From assembly GCA_013396655.1 (NCBI GenBank), contig WBMV01004172.1, forward strand, positions 276,036-340,035: a DNA stretch of 64,000 nt. Reading direction: 5' to 3'. Below the pieces are notes generated by a model. It had not been told where the DNA came from. It did no database searches and saw nothing but the letters and a program-made list of their open reading frames with translations. How positions within the stretch are numbered: the stretch's first letter is position 1; the number at the start of each line of letters is the position of its first letter. Positions 52,609 to 63,600 of this stretch are shown here, one piece after another. The position numbers and the translations under genes were made by a program. Origin of the DNA: Campylorhamphus procurvoides (lineage: Eukaryota > Chordata > Aves > Passeriformes > Dendrocolaptidae).

Positions 52609-55183
52609 GTAAGTACCACAGTACAAAATTCCAGCCTTTATTTGCTAGAACAGGGAGGAAATTAAATGCATGTTTATCATAATCTAGAGGTGATTACATT
52701 TTCTGAAGTAACTCTATTAGCTTTTTTGTAGTCATCAGAAAAAAGTACTGAAAACTCGTACCACTTCAACTTTAGATGAATGCTATTGTCAAAGGATATA
52801 ATGGTTTATTTTTTTACAGCTGGAATTCACTCTTACTCATTGAAGGCTGAAGCACCTATTGTGAATAAAATCAAGCTCATAATGAAACTTTTCTCAGATT
52901 TTCATAAGAACATTTTAAAAATCGTGACTCAATGCTGTAAGCTCAGTCCCATCCATACACAGGCACCTTACTTCAATAGTTTGCACAGCTGCTGCTTCTG
53001 GAATTGTATTATCATGGAAGAATGTTAATGTCAGTGAAGATGATGTACTTTGCACAGGAATCATTGTTGCAATATTTTCTGTAATCTCTGTGTGAGCTGA
53101 ACTGACTTAGCCCGGTATTTCCTCTGGCAACAGGTTTATCCATCCTTGTAGGAGTATGTGTGTTGCTGTCCGTGACAGCTGTGCCCCTGTGCTCCTCTGC
53201 CATGGACACGCCTGGCCTGACAGTATGGACTGCGATCGATTCCCTGGGGATGAGGACACGTGCCTGGCATCGGTTACTAAGGAATATAAACACTTGCACA
53301 AAGGTAGCTCGAAGATGGTAGAGGGGAGGGTGGCCAAACCCTGTGTTCCTGGGAACCCAGGAGATACAAGGGGCATTGACAGAAAAAGTCACCTAAACCC
53401 TTTCCTACCACTCTAGGAGTGTTAGAAATAATTCTGTGTTTGCTACTGTATTTGTGGCTGATAATTGAGTTCATCAATCTGAACAAGGACTGAATGTGCA
53501 TGGAAGATGAACTCCTTTTCATCCCTAGCCATGTTTTCAGAGAAGCGTGTTGACCTTTTACCTATTACCGCTGTCCAGTTGTGTATTTTCTCTGTCATTC
53601 CTGTGGTCAAACAGTGGACTCTCAGCTTTGACAGCAGATAATTAAAACAAATGATTCTAAAAGATAACAACCAGACTTTGTAATTTCTTGCCAGTCCTAC
53701 CAAAGCCTGCCTGCCAGACCTGCCCAGCAGTGGAAGAATTCTTTACACACAAAAGAGTTCTCGAAGTTTTCTGTGACAGTAACTTTGGTAAGTCCTTGCT
53801 AATACAGCTGCTGTTAAAGAGGCTAACAACCTTTCTTCTAAATGCTTTAAAAGTAGGATTACAATAAACAATAGTTTCTGCTGGGATTTCGAAGGATTAA
53901 CAGTTTGGCTGTGGACTTAAGTTTAGGTTGTTTTCCACAATATACTCTTTCTAATCAAAATATAAGGAGGACTTATTTTGCATGAAAGATTCATTAAAGA
54001 TCTAGTTTGCAAATAAATAGCTCTTCTATTCTGGTTTATCTGCTACATTGTAGTACAACATATTTTATGGAAAATATTTCTGTCAAAAGAAGCCAAATAA
54101 GTAAGTTTGCCTTTTATTAATGGTCAAATTCAAAGTAAATCTTTGGTATTTTACCAGCAAACAGGGTATGCTCATTGCTGATGTGTATGAGGTTTTTATG
54201 ATACATAGCTTACTGAAAAGGAGACTCAGAAAATCATTTAAATAAAAGAAATTCTTACTTCTTGTTGTCTTATTGGGGTGACCAGAGGAGTTTGCTCTAG
54301 AGACTTCCTGCAAAGTTTTTGTGTCAGTGCAGAGACCCTCAGTGACTTTGGGTGGCATTAGATCAAGGAACACAAAGAAATTTCATGCTAAGAAGTATTG
54401 GTGGAGTCAGGTGGGGTAGGTAGATGCCTATAGTGAAAGGGGAATATCTAAAAGGGTGGTATCAGCAAACATTACTAGTTTTTGCAGAGGGATTCCCAAC
54501 ATGGACAAAGCAAATTTCAGGAGAATTGGTGGGGCAAGCTGGACAGCCTTGTGATACAAGAACAACATCAACAGCTTAGAATATGTAATTACCCAAAAAG
54601 TCTGACATACATGGTGAGGGCAAAAACACATTACTCACATTTGTAAAAATATTTTTTCCTAGTTACTTAATTTGATGTATAAAACCCCTTTACTACATAA
54701 CCTTTATTTTGCAAAAGTGTTTTAAACTTTATACTGCTGCTGGATTGCCATAGTCTGTCAGTATAAATTATGATTGTATTTTTAAGAAATCACCTCCTTT
54801 CATTGGCAATGTTTCTTTCTGCATTTGAGAAATGGAATGACTCACCTTTCCTTTTCCTTTTTTTTTCCTTAGCAGTGAAAGTAAAGCTGTCCAAGAGGAG
54901 AACAGTATTTGATGACCAAGAGTATAACATTGAATGCCAAGTGGAATTCATTACCCAGGGCTCACTCTTGCCTTATGAAACTCAGAGCATGATACAACAG
55001 TGGCTGCTAATTAATGACAAATGCACACAGAGGATGACTCCAACCCACCGTCCCATGGTGTATCTCCTTGTGGGGAATATTGAAGAGGGCATCATTTTAG
55101 TAAACCAGGTTTATCGTTGGCAGAGGAAGGACTCCCAGCTGACTTTGGCCACTCAGAAGTGGCCATACCATAAATGCTTGTAA
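52322..55183 (+). CDS. SZL: Secreted Frizzled-related protein, Sizzled type, four exons
   Basis: Exons 52322-52608, 53134-53303, 53695-53787 and 54873-55183 join to 286 residues plus TAA. Residues 1-20 form a signal peptide. A Frizzled cysteine-rich domain follows (about 30-140: YSEMRLPNLMGH, FLCSLFAPVCLD, the CRSMC motif, AVRDSCAP). A netrin-like domain (159-285) has Cys at 159, 162, 179, 205, 234 and 285. The start has a purine at -3 and lies 85 nt after a TATA box. Known Sizzled proteins (about 280 residues) bind and inhibit BMP1/Tolloid proteases, which stabilises Chordin and lowers BMP signalling in the gastrula. Assignment to Sizzled over Crescent rests on the FDIGLSTKC start, the CHGHAWP segment and the netrin-domain stretch YRWQRKDSQLTLAT; Crescent resembles SFRP1/2/5. 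To my knowledge therian mammals lack this gene. Confidence 0.87.
53134..53303 (+). CDS. SZL: Sizzled exon 2: rest of CRD
   Basis: Acceptor CAACAG. It completes Thr-96, then encodes FIHPCRSMCVAVRDSCAPVL through CHGHAWPDSMDCDRFP to KEYKHLHK plus one base. It holds Cys 101, 105, 112, 118, 129 and 139. Donor GTAGCT. Confidence 0.9.
53695..53787 (+). CDS. SZL: Sizzled exon 3: linker and start of netrin-like domain
   Basis: A 93-nt exon, too short to stand out as an open frame. It encodes a Val completed at its first two bases, then LPKPACQTCPAVEEFFTHKR and VLEVFCDSNF, ending one base into Ala. Acceptor TTGCCAG, donor GTAAGT. The phase fits both neighbours. Confidence 0.9.
54873..55183 (+). CDS. 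SZL: Sizzled exon 4: netrin-like domain and C-terminus
   Basis: Completes Ala-184, then runs VKVKLSKRRT to WPYHKCL and a TAA stop. It includes ECQVEFITQGSLLPYETQ, WLLINDKCTQ and VYRWQRKDSQLTLAT, typical of the family. The acceptor follows a long T/C tract (TTTTTTTTCCTTAG). Confidence 0.94.
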
Positions 55184-55633
55184 ATATTTATCATATTATT
55201 TGTAAAAAGATGATTATATTTCTCATGCTAAACCTATCTTGTACATAGGAATGTATTATAAGGGGAATGTAAAGCTTTAATTCCGTTTTAAATTGTATTA
55301 TAAGTAGAACTTTAACCCCAGTGTTATCACGCTTCCTTTCTGTAGTGTTACAGGCACTCACATGAAGTTTGAACTTGAACAGCCATGGATAAATGTTTCT
55401 TTGAGACATGGTTTAAAAAAATTGTAACATGTGCAAAAACTGGCATAAACCAATTTTAACCCAGCTGACTACTTTTAATGTTTTTTTTTTCTTATAACAC
55501 CCACTCTACCATTTTTTTCAGTTACCTAAACTTTCCCTTGCTTAATGTTTCATGAGTCCACATAATTTTCTCCCGTTGGAGTATTTTGAAAGGAGGCAGC
55601 CCTCTGCTGGTTGCTTTTGCCGGATCAGAGTGG

Positions 55634-55639
55634 AATAAA
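55634..55639 (+). terminator. Polyadenylation signal of the Sizzled gene
   Basis: AATAAA about 450 nt after the stop, followed by a GT-containing stretch (acggtatggttgg) suited to cleavage-factor binding. Inferred. Confidence 0.5.
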
Positions 55640-56190
55640 GAGGAATAAGTAACTATAGACACGGTATGGTTGGCCCCAGTCACAAAATTTGGTTACCGGG
55701 CATCATTTCACAATGACAGAGCTGACAGCACCCCAGTGGTAACACCCGATTGAATAGATTAATGCAGATTTTAGAACGTTTTTAGTCTTCTGTGTCCATC
55801 TTGGTTGGTTCAACTGGAATATAAATCAGATTCTCATTCCTGAAAAGTCCCTTTTCATTTTCAGACACATTACAAAAGCCAAAGTATAAACTTGGCTTTT
55901 GGTGTCCAAGTTGTCTGCAGGGAGAGACAATAGTAAAAACAACATCAACAAAAATCAACCAAAAAAAACCCCCAAAAGACAACAACAAAACCAAGGAAAA
56001 ACCCCCTAGTGACGTACTGTAGTGGCCACATGATTATCAGTGCAATACACCGACCTTATAAATTAGAAACTATTTCAGTAATACAGCATCTATTACGGTC
56101 ATATTCTCTCGAAACCAATACTGGGAAAGTTTACGGGCAGTAGATGGCTCACAGTCGCACCTGCAATGGTCTGGGCTCCCCCAAAGTGCA
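55640..56190. other. Spacer between the Sizzled gene and the CpG island
   Basis: No gene seen. It contains an A/C-rich low-complexity tract at about 55930-56008 and otherwise unremarkable sequence. Confidence 0.6.
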
Positions 56191-56492
56191 TGTTTGCACT
56201 GGGCTGCCAGGTTTGATGCACCGGTCCCCCGCTTTCTGCCGAGCGCTGCGAGAGCAGCGGGGGCCGCGGAGGAGCGCTCGGCGTGGGCACTGCGGAGCCG
56301 GGACCCCCTTACCGCGGGTTCTGCCTTTGTTTCCCCTTACGCCAGAGGGTACCCGGGGTGTGGGATGTTCTGCCCTCGGGTCAGTCCCGCTCTGAAACCC
56401 TTACAGAGGTCGGACCGCCCCACCGCGCAGCGCTGACAGGGATCCCACACCGGCATCTCAACCGCGCCCCCGGGGCGGGGGTTCCACAGGCG

Positions 56493-56773
56493 TTCCCACC
56501 GACACTCCCACCGACACTCCCACAGACACTCCCACAGACACTCCCACCGACACTCCCACCGACACTCCCACAGACACTCCCAGACACTCCCACCGACACT
56601 CCCACAGGCTCTCCCACCGACACTCCCACAGACACTCCCAGACACTCCCACAGNCCGACACTCCCACAGACACTCCCAGACACTCCCACCGACACTCCCA
56701 CAGGCTCTCCCACCGACACTCCCACAGACACTCCCAGACACTCCCACAGACATTCCCACAGGCTCTCCCACCG
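56493..56773 (+). repeat. 12-bp GC-rich minisatellite with one N
   Basis: Units of ACACTCCCACAG or ACACTCCCACCG, with some shortened copies and a GGCTCTCCCAC variant. The N at 56654 sits inside the array. The segments on each side of it, 56559-56653 and 56655-56749, are identical over 95 bases. Confidence 0.93.
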
Positions 56774-56860
56774 CCGCGCTCGGGGTGGGGTGTTCTTCCC
56801 CTCTCCATAGCCATCTGTGGGCCGCGGAGGCCGGGCTGCTCCGTGCGCGGCTACCAAAGG

Positions 56861-56940
56861 CTGCCCGGCCTCCCCAGACCCTGCCCGGCCTCCCCAGGCC
56901 CTGCCCGGGTTCCCCGGAGCCTGCCGGGCCCGCCGGGGCT
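56861..56940 (+). repeat. 20-bp tandem repeat in the CpG island
   Basis: Four units beginning CTGCC(C)GG; the first two differ only near their ends and the last two are more diverged. Confidence 0.75.
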
Positions 56941-57158
56941 GGGCCGGAGCAGCGCGGCCTGCCGCGGCTCGGGCGCTGCGCTGTCCCCGGGTCCCTCCGC
57001 GGTGCCTCGCGTGGGCTGTGGGAGGACCGGGGAGGCTTTGACTGCAGCAGAGCCCTGTCCTTGTTCTGCCCGCGGTGTGCGCAGCGCTGCGGTTCGTGCT
57101 CTGTGCCTTCGGAAGGCAGGTGTTCACAAGCAGCCGTGCGGTGGGGCGGGTGAGGAGT

Positions 57159-57204
57159 GAGTGTGGGGCAGGTGAGGGGTGTGGGGCAGGTGAGGGGTGT
57201 GCGG
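57159..57204 (+). repeat. 18-bp G-rich tandem repeat
   Basis: GGGGCAGGTGAGGGGTGT occurs twice in a row, with a related partial unit upstream. Each unit contains CAG|GTGAG, a good splice donor sequence, and the G-runs could form a quadruplex. Confidence 0.75.
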
Positions 57205-57594
57205 CGGGGCAGGCCCGTGCTCGGAGCCGCCCCCGCCCTGCGGGACCCCGAGCGTGGGCCGGGGCTCGGCGAGCAGGCCGTGCCCCCTGCCCTGCCCCTG
57301 GATGCCGAGGTTCTGAGCGCTCGGGCAGTGTGAATCCTGCCCGCCCGCAGCCAGGTGCCAGGCCGGGGCCATCAGCTTTGCACTGCTGCCTTGCCCCTCG
57401 GTTTTGTCCGAATCCGAGTCCTAAGTATTTTTCTTTGATTTCATTCTATAAGTACAAAGTCTAAAGTGCAAAACTGCCATGCAAGCAGATACGCTCTGTA
57501 CTCACATTCTCACTAGCTAGTATAGTACTGTTTTAAGGTTACTTCTCATCTGAAATACGCGTCTTGGGATTTTTGTTTTGCTCAGTGTGTAGCA

Positions 57595-57659
57595 ATGGCT
57601 TCAGGAACAGCGCTGGTTTATGATGAGGAAATGACCACTCACAAACTGCTTTGGAGTGA
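57595..57659 (+). CDS. HDAC10: HDAC10 coding exon 1
   Basis: [20 protein letters not shown] then Ser and two bases of Asp. Donor GTAAGT. A TTTTTGTTTTGCTCAG acceptor-like sequence ends 9 nt before the ATG. Confidence 0.92.
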
Positions 57660-60600
57660 GTAAGTCACTGCTGTTGTTTTTATGAATAGATTCTTATTAG
57701 GACTTGTGAGAGAAGTACCAACTAAATGCATTTCCTGTGAACGTAATAGGAAATACCTAGTGAAAGGTACCCTGTCATTTTTCTAGGAAACAGAAAGTCT
57801 TTCCTTTTGGAGAGAAAAAAATATTTTATTACACGTTTGTATATAGATACTGTAAGGATAATATGAAACTGTATTGGAGAATCTGTAGCCTCCAGTCTGG
57901 GAGGCCTGAACAAGAAGTGTTATCATGAGGCATCTGAATAGCCCCCTAAAATAAAGTATTTTAAGCTAATTAAGTTATAGAGTATCACTGATCTTGGAAA
58001 AAGTATGTAGATATACTCACTCAGCTGAAACCCATCAATTAAACTCAGTTAGAAATTGGTGTATGCCACTTGCTTAAATTCACACAAATTAGACCAGTTC
58101 CTTCCTTTGCAGTAACAAGTCATTGTTGTCTTCTCTCCCAGAGCTGCTTCTCCTCTGTTCACCTTCATTGTAATCTACAGCATTCAATTTCAGCATTCCC
58201 ATGCCTGTAGTTGAGCACTGAAACTTTCAGCAGTGAGAGAGGAAACAAAAAATGATACTATTATATAGAGGGGTTTGTTTTAATAACTTTTTTTTTTGCT
58301 TACGTATTTTCTAATCAATTTCTGACTTGGTTTCAAACCAAAAAGTGTTTAAAGATTTTATTTTTCTGTTACTCTCACATTTCCCTTTTTGAGAGTAATG
58401 AATCTTCTGACAATGGGAAGTTAAAAGCTAGGCTTTATGAAATGTATTTGTTAGCTATGGTGGTATAGTATTATAGTAATATGTTTATTGGTTATTTTCA
58501 GTCCCATTTGTGATATTGAAGTGCCAGAAAGACTTTCATCCTCCTATGAGCAGCTTAAATGTTACCACCTTGTGGAAAGATGTGTCCATGTGCCTGCCAG
58601 AGAAGGAAGCGAGGAGGAGATCCTGTTGGTTCACAGGTCTGAAACTTAACTTTCATTACCATTCAGGTTAATTCAATGAAACAGCAGAACTCATACTTCC
58701 AGGTCATATTTTGATCCATTTGAAAAGGTCTACTCCAAAATTCAATAACTTCCATTCATTTCAGTGGAAAATGTGTCACACTGAAAGTTAGATGAATAAT
58801 GTCGAATATGGTGTAGGTGTTGAATTATGGATCTACTATTCCACTAAATCCCTAGGCTCACTCTTTGGGATCTTAAGGAATGAATGCTGATAAGAATAAA
58901 AGTAAACTTCTAAAAAAAATGGGACAAGACCTTGAAAAGTGTAGAAAAATGGGTATTTAGAAAAATAGTAACTTCCTCTTTCTTCCAAGCATCTTTGAGA
59001 TAAAAAAAAATAGACCAAACAGAAAAACTTCACAGCTAATTCTGCGGAGGGGTGGAGTTCAGAGGAACAGCAGCCAGCCTGTTCTGGGTGGTCATGGCAA
59101 TGAAGTCTGCCCTGGCACTTGTCATGTCAGTGTGATGGTTCTGCAGCCTGCTGCAGATGATTCTGCATGTTGCTTATGTGTTTCAGGGAGTGGCAAGGGC
59201 AGCCTTCTCCAAAAGGCACGGGGAGTTGGGAGCAGAGCATGATGACAGAGCAGCCAGAGGTCATAGGTTTGTGGACAAGGGCACAATGCCACAGCAGGGT
59301 GAGCAGCACAGGTCCAGTGATGGTACCTGGATTCGATTCAGCCATAAGTTTAGACTGCCCAACGAGGCCATAGTGACATGACAGGTCTGAGGTGAGGCTG
59401 GAGAGTCAGTCCACAGGTCAGGGCCCAAGTCCAGATCAGTGGGGTTCATGGCCAAACACAGACATGGCTACACAACACAGCTGCAATGTAGCCAACAGCA
59501 AGAGCCTTATCTTGGAAACAAGAGCCAAGGGGAGGAGGGGCAGTGTCTGCTGAGGCTTCTTAGCAGAGCTGTTTGGAGGGTGCCTCTGCTGAGGCTCCTT
59601 CTAGTGCTCTCTCTCAGGGTGACCAGCTGTATTGTCTCTGCTTGTTCTGGACCCAGCAGCCAGGAGGGAAAGGATGTACCAGGACCCTGATACCTGTGAA
59701 CAGGACCATATCTTGATCCCAAGCCATGCTTGAATTTTCAGATTCCAAAACAGTATTTTTTCTAAAAACATGTTTGTTAGACTAAAAATAGTGCAGTGTA
59801 CCAAGATAATTTATTTTCATGGTAAATACATTGCTGATTGGGTATGAGGCTTGATCACTGTTTCTAGTTGACTTGCTCCTGCTAGATGACTGGGGCAAAT
59901 CACTTCTCTCTCTTGGTTTCTGTAGGTAAGCTAGAGATGTAGAGCTCTTTCCTCTCTAAAACACTTCTAGATTGAAACAAATTTCCAGCTCTTCTAAAAA
60001 TATTTATTTGTGCTCACAGTTAGTTATGAGGCTTCTGCTGACATTAAACTAGTAATTACATAGTCATTCATGTTTATCTGGTTTTATTACTGTTAATGCC
60101 TTAATTCAGAAGCCACTGTTTATTTCCATTAGGCAGTACTGGCATGTCTCATTTTTTTTTGTGAAATTCTGGCTACTTTGGTGTTGTTCACCTAGAGAAA
60201 TACATATATGGATTAGGACACAGATGGGATGCCTTCAGCCTCCCTCTCCAGCTCACTAAGGAAGGGCAGAAGATTAGTGACAGACAATTGGGGGAACATT
60301 GATGTAAGTTCCTTAGTACTTACTGCACTCTTGAACCATTGAAAAAAGGAAGTTAGTAGACACCTAATGAGGGATTCATTTAAATGCTTATTTTTCATAG
60401 AACAAGACAGGACTAGTGCACATTCTCAGAGTTGTAATTCACACTCTGATGACTCTCAGAATTCTACTTTAGTTCTTTTTGAGATGGTGTCTATACATAG
60501 CATAGATTACAAAATTGATGGCTGCGTGATAAACAAAGAGCCTTTTTTCAAAAGCAAAACTAATTCCTCATACCATTGAAAAAGAGATAAAAATGTTGTA

Positions 60601-63600
60601 CTCTTAAGATATCCAAGAACCCCTGCTTTCATAGTGCTCCTTTTTTTTTTAACTATATCCTGCAACTAGCATTCCAGAGTACCTACTGGACTTGTGAAGT
60701 CTCACAGAGAGCCCATTTTAACATATACTCTGTTACTTCTTATTACATTCTGATTAAAAAAAGCAACTTTCTAGTTCCTTAATTAATTGTTGTGTTAATT
60801 TCTCTCTCCTCTGCAGTTCAGAGCATTTGGAAGTGGCTAAAAGCACTCAGACAATGAATGAGGAGGAGCTGAAAAGAGTCTCTGAAAATTATGATGCTTT
60901 TTTCTTTCATCCGGTGTGTAAGTTAAACTGCTTCCTCTATCAGGAGTTTCAAGTATTTGTGTTATTGCACCCGAATGGCACTTTTCTAGGGGAAAATTTG
61001 CAATACATTTTTTGCTATTTAAGTAATCGCACATTTGTTTATGACGTTATTGTTATCTGTTTCAAGTTTTGTATAATGCCGTAATTTAAATTGCTTAAGT
61101 GTCTTGTCATCTATTCTGTAATTGTATCATGCCAGTATAGTGTACTACTCAAACTTTGGCTCTATTTTTGTCACTTAATTTGACTGTAGACCATTCATGA
61201 CCTGCAAATCACATTTTGGTAACAATTGTTCTTAAATGTTGTGCCAGGTACTGGAGATGAAGTGTTCTGTGCTTTGTTTCTGTAGGTTTTAATTTCTTAT
61301 TTTCAAAAATGCCATGTTATTCCATTCAATGTGTCCATCTCCTGTTCCTTAACTGCTCCACAGAGAATATCCTTATAAAGGATATGGTGATCCCAGGTAA
61401 TCCTAGTGGAAAGCACATTGGAACCTGTGTTATAAAGTTCCATTTCAACTATCTTCATACAGCTTCACTGGGGTAGAGTTATGCCAAGACAGTTTGCTGT
61501 TGGGATGCTAAAACATGCCACTTGTGACTAGTTTAAGTTGATGAGTAATCACTGCAACTGTGAGTTTCTCTTTTTCAGAACACTTATCGCTGTGCCAGAC
61601 TAGCAGTAGGAGCAACTTTGCAGCTGGTGGATGCTGTGATGTCAGGGAAAGTGTGCAATGGAATGGCATTAGTAAGGTAAGAAAATATGTGAGAAAGTTT
61701 TCACTTCTTGGCAAAATGTCTTTTGTTGTGAATAACTTCATAAAACTTTGGTTCAGGCCTCCAGGTCACCACAGCCAGAGAAATGCAGCTAATGGGTTCT
61801 GTTTGTTCAACAATGTTGCTATTGCAGCAGAATACGCAAAACTGAAATATGGTCTACAGAGGTAAGTGCATGGTTGACTTAGAGAAGCTTTTCATATGCA
61901 AGTAACAGTTTGACATTATACTGGTTTATATTAATGTCTAGAGCTTTCTGGGTGTCATGTTCCTGTGGTTTTTCCACTGAATGTTTTCTTTTACTGATCT
62001 ATACAGAATCTTTATTGTTGACTGGGATGTGCACCATGGGCAAGGAACTCAGTATATATTTGAAGAGGATCCAAGGTTTGAAGGATTTTTATCTTTTTTT
62101 TTTTTAATGTTAGCTGTTGAAAGATTGTTTCTGTAGAGAATAAGATTTCTTAAACTTCTAAAACTAGAATCTTGCAAAACATTTGCCTTGCTATTTTAGT
62201 TGGTGTGTTTTTTACTTGTTATAAAATAGAGGGAAAAATATAAAATAAAGTAGAACAGTCTACTTTTTTTTTAAGGAATAACAAAACACAAAATTAGCAA
62301 TATGATTACCTTGGTTTGCAGTACTCAGGTACTACACCTATTCTCTGTATTCACGAATCTCTCAGTTAAAATCTTCTAGTAGCTGGATAAAATACGTGGG
62401 CTTTATATTCTTTTTGGAAAAGTCCCATCAGTAGGTTCTAGAGACAAATCTGCTGTTCTGAAAATTCCTTGTCTTTGATCTATATGGAGTGTATGCCTAT
62501 AAGATATTTTTAGCAGGTTAATTTTTATGTTAATTTTGGCATAGGACCAATTTTCACAGTACAAGTCCTTTAAGAGAACCAAGGAGAAACGATAATTTTA
62601 TTTTCTTGCTTTTGGGCAATACAGTCACCAGGCTCAGGATATAAGGTAATGTCCAGAATCTTTTTGTCAAATTGGATTTTTTATTATTTTTTTTTATTTT
62701 CAGTGTTTTGTACTTTTCCTGGCATCGTTATGAACATCAGGAATTCTGGCCATCACTCAAAGAATCTGATTATGATGCTGTAGGTCTGGGAAAAGGAAAA
62801 GGTTTTAACATAAATTTGCCTTGGAATAAGGTAAACATTGTTTACAACACAACAAAGCAAGTGCAATAGCTTTGTAGCGCATTCTTTATGTAATGCTTTC
62901 TGAGACAGTGCACTTCTTCACTTGCTTGGCAGATGTCTTAGAACAGTGTACATCCTGTCAGTGAAATGTGTGCTGAAAAATATGGCTCAGAAGGTGATAA
63001 TGTTTAAAAAAGGGAGAGAAAGACTTACAGAGTCATTTTTACTTTTATATCTTGCCTAGTCATCAAATCGGAAAGTGTTTCAGGAGATGGTTATGACCAT
63101 TCTTGTTTAGCAGAGAACTGAAGCTCATTCTTAAGATTAAAAATGGTGTATATTTATGCACTTAAATAGAGTTTATTTTACTGGACTTCAAAAGATTCTG
63201 AAGTCTTTAACTTTTCCTATCTTTCCCTAAAGTCTTGAAGAACCTTAGAAAATCTGTCATTCCAACAGGAAAATATGACCAGTGTTTCTCATATTTTTCA
63301 GGTTGGGATGGGAAATTCAGATTATCTTGCTGCATTTTTCCATGTGTTGCTTCCAATGGCTTTTGAGGTAATTCTTTACTGCCAAAGACTACTTCCTAAG
63401 TGCTTTTTAAGCAGGTATCATTGAATATTTTATAGAAATGCAGTAATTGCCAGTAGCACAGTTAACACATTATTTCTGCTGGCTTGGTATTGCCCTGATG
63501 AACTGAATAGTATTATGGAATTTTAGGTTTTAAATATTCAGTATAATGATCTGTAACTTCTCCAGCAGGGTAATTTATTCAAAGAGAATCTTTGTGTTTT

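Larger units (their letters stand above)
56200..57400. promoter_or_regulatory. HDAC10: CpG island, likely HDAC10 promoter
   Basis: GC-rich with frequent CG dinucleotides against AT-rich surroundings. It ends about 200 bases before the HDAC10 ATG and includes the minisatellite and two short GC-rich tandem repeats. Long open frames on both strands here come from low stop-codon density, not from genes. Confidence 0.75.

Noticed and set aside
53156..53416. 86-codon frame read as a separate gene
   Set aside because: Its first 49 codons are Sizzled exon 2; the remainder is intron read past the GTAGCT donor.
52322..55183. Alternative identity as Crescent, SFRP1/2/5 or a zona pellucida protein
   Set aside because: The CRD and netrin-like domains exclude zona pellucida proteins. 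Crescent and SFRP1/2/5 have a PCRWLCEAVRDSCEP motif and lysine-rich netrin regions, whereas this protein has PCRSMCVAVRDSCAP and YRWQRKDSQLTLAT.
56283..57127. Open frames of 175 (+) and 248 (-) codons in the CpG island
   Set aside because: They are made of the 12-bp minisatellite (period divisible by three, no stops) and GC-rich DNA, and they cross the N. They appear on both strands and in several frames, so they are compositional.
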